Of a stretch of DNA of 64,000 bases, positions 62,955 through 64,000 are shown in pieces. The notes under the pieces are model-generated. The model made no database searches, had not been told where the DNA came from, and saw only the letters and a program-made list of their open reading frames with translations. Positions within the stretch are counted from its first letter, which is position 1. Each line of letters starts with the position of its first letter. The stretch comes from Hepsetus odoe (lineage: Eukaryota; Chordata; Actinopteri; Characiformes; Hepsetidae), in NCBI GenBank assembly GCA_017165825.1, contig CM029370.1, positions 13,422,920-13,486,919 of the forward strand, given 5' to 3'. A program made the translations under genes and the position numbers.

Positions 62955-63165
62955 CAAGTGAAAGTGACAATGTGTCATAGTGGACACAGCACTGCACCAC
63001 AACAAAATGCTTTCTCTGCGTTCAGCCATACGTCCAGCACACGAGGAGCAGTGTTGGGGACAGTACTTTGCACGAGGGTACTTCAGGGTGACCTACTGGT
63101 TTTGGGCTCAAACCCATGACCTTCTGATTATTGGGTCCTAGTTCCTAAACACTAGGCCACCACTG
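62955..63165 (-). mobile_element. tRNA-derived SINE (GGGGCAGCGGTGG family)
   Basis: On the minus strand it has AGCAGTGGTGGCCTAGTGTT at its head and the family tail with caagtgaaagtgaca at the other end. It faces the SINE at 63328, so the two form a loose inverted pair. Confidence 0.75.
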
Positions 63166-63327
63166 CTACAAGGTTTAGAGTGAGTTTGGGGGATTTTTAG
63201 CAATGCATTGTGATCACTGAAGTCATGACATGCTAAAGAAGAGTGATCCTGCATTTTGATTTGGGACTCTGGCCTGGCCATATGCATGACCAAACTATAC
63301 ATATGAACATATGTTCATATGTTCATA

Positions 63328-63540
63328 TGGGGCAGCGGTGGCCTAGTGGTTAGGGGTAGGGGTTCAAACCCCTGCCTGAGGTACCGTCCCCATCACTGCT
63401 CCCCGGGCGCTTTCAATAGCTGCCCACTGCTGCACGGTGTTTGTGTGCATGGGTTAAATGCAGAGGTCCAATTTCGTTGTGGTTCATGTGTGCTGTGCCG
63501 TGACTTCGCAATGACAAGGGTTGTCACTTTCACTTTCACT
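63328..63540 (+). mobile_element. tRNA-derived SINE (GGGGCAGCGGTGG family)
   Basis: It starts ggggcagcggtggcctagtg then gttaggg, with the B-box region ggggttcaaaccc. Its 3' end is tcactttcactttcactaaa. It is the best-preserved copy in the window, with a small deletion between the boxes. Confidence 0.85.
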
Positions 63541-63550
63541 AAAAAAATAT

Positions 63551-63576
63551 GATCAGACAGACAGACAGACAGATAC
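63551..63576. repeat. (CAGA)n microsatellite
   Basis: About six CAGA units just after the SINE tail. Confidence 0.9.
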
Positions 63577-63997
63577 AATACGACAGTTATCATCATGGTG
63601 ATAAATTACAATCACCGTATTCTATATGTGCATGGTGATGTGATCATCAGTAACTAAGACCACCGACCACCGACCAAGCGCACGGTTCTCACAGAGCCGC
63701 AGTTTTATCCTGTTGAACTGGATTTAATGCAGTGCAGGATGTAAACCGTGCGTATCTGATGATCACAAAATAAAATATCAACACAGGTATGGTGAACAGT
63801 TCTTTGGGATCTTACAGTAGGTCCTAAAGAAGATGAGGTTTTTGCTGAGCTGGATTAGTCTTATCGACACTGACGCGATACCGAGACCTTGTTCGATAAT
63901 ATCGCGATACTGAAGAGGGTCAGGATCGCGCAGCTGTAACGACACACTGTAGCCCGGTAAGGACGTTAAAGCGCATCATGAACGCCTGGTAAAGCTC

Positions 63998-64000
63998 ACC
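63998..64000 (-). other. cdc42bpa: possible splice donor at the window edge (end of exon 1?)
   Basis: Read on the minus strand, the window starts G|GTGAGC. A donor at 63999-63998 with exon base G at 64000 would give the phase-1 end needed to pair with the split Ala codon of the exon at 45082. The adjacent 140 bp are unusually CpG-rich, as near a promoter. The exon itself is outside the window, so this is inference. Confidence 0.3.

Larger units (their letters stand above)
45083..64000 (-). other. cdc42bpa: 18.9-kb non-coding stretch, presumed first intron
   Basis: No sequence matching the MRCK N-terminus (MSGEVRL to LEYLEW type) was found here. Contents: a decayed Tc1 element (45134-46465), SINEs (46905, 47022, 62955, 63328), a duplicated block (46945 and 48352), a palindrome (62476-62545) and CpG-rich patches at 60.88-61.10, 62.57-62.96 and 63.86-64.0 kb. 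From 48.5 to 60.8 kb I recognise nothing beyond short homopolymer and dinucleotide runs. Confidence 0.65.

Noticed and set aside
1..64000. CRISPR arrays, operons, riboswitches or prophage
   Set aside because: The spliced vertebrate gene, SINEs and microsatellites show eukaryotic DNA. No regularly spaced repeat-spacer array was seen.

Overview
The window is vertebrate genomic DNA, almost certainly from a teleost fish. It holds most of one large, intron-rich gene on the minus strand, in introns full of Tc1-type transposon relics, tRNA-derived SINEs and microsatellites. Repeat content suggests an otophysan fish (characin or catfish type), but that is inference only.

The gene is cdc42bpa, encoding MRCK-alpha (myotonic dystrophy kinase-related CDC42-binding kinase alpha). 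I placed 36 coding exons between 45082 and 82. Every junction has AG/GT splice sites, and the exons join in one frame for 4,769 nt (a split first codon plus 1,589 codons). Read from high to low coordinates they give: the end of the N-terminal extension and the glycine loop (44991-45082); the AGC kinase domain with its catalytic Lys, HRD and DFG motifs (40329-26232); the AGC tail and hydrophobic motif (26232-26141); a long coiled coil (25775-14386); a variable Ser-rich linker of small phase 0-0 exons (11435-7193); a C1 zinc finger (7020-6381); a PH domain (5774-4693); a citron-homology (CNH) domain (4912-1319); and the CDC42-binding CRIB/PBD (199-82). Several features identify the alpha paralogue rather than beta or gamma, including DNSRKQMVRSMNNKRR and the DSFSSSSSS exon. 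The window cannot show which teleost duplicate (a or b) this is. The N-terminal start exon and the C-terminal tail lie outside the window.

Regions: 1-7.3 kb is exon-dense (linker end, C1, PH, CNH, CRIB). 7.3-14.5 kb holds the alternative linker exons plus Tc1 and SINE insertions. 14.4-25.8 kb encodes the coiled coil. 26-45 kb encodes the kinase domain across long introns. 45.1-64 kb is non-coding, presumably the first intron. It contains a decayed Tc1 element, SINEs, a 34-bp-arm palindrome and two CpG-rich patches. The last bases of the window look like a splice donor in CpG-rich sequence, in the right phase to be the end of exon 1.

The points most worth checking are the frame-neutral linker exon cassette, the possible exon 1 boundary at 64000, the CpG-rich patch at 60.88-61.10 kb, the palindrome at 62476-62545, the (UG)n tract 8 nt from a splice donor, and a Tc1 deletion derivative present twice with one shared breakpoint. 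I saw no clearly new biological system.
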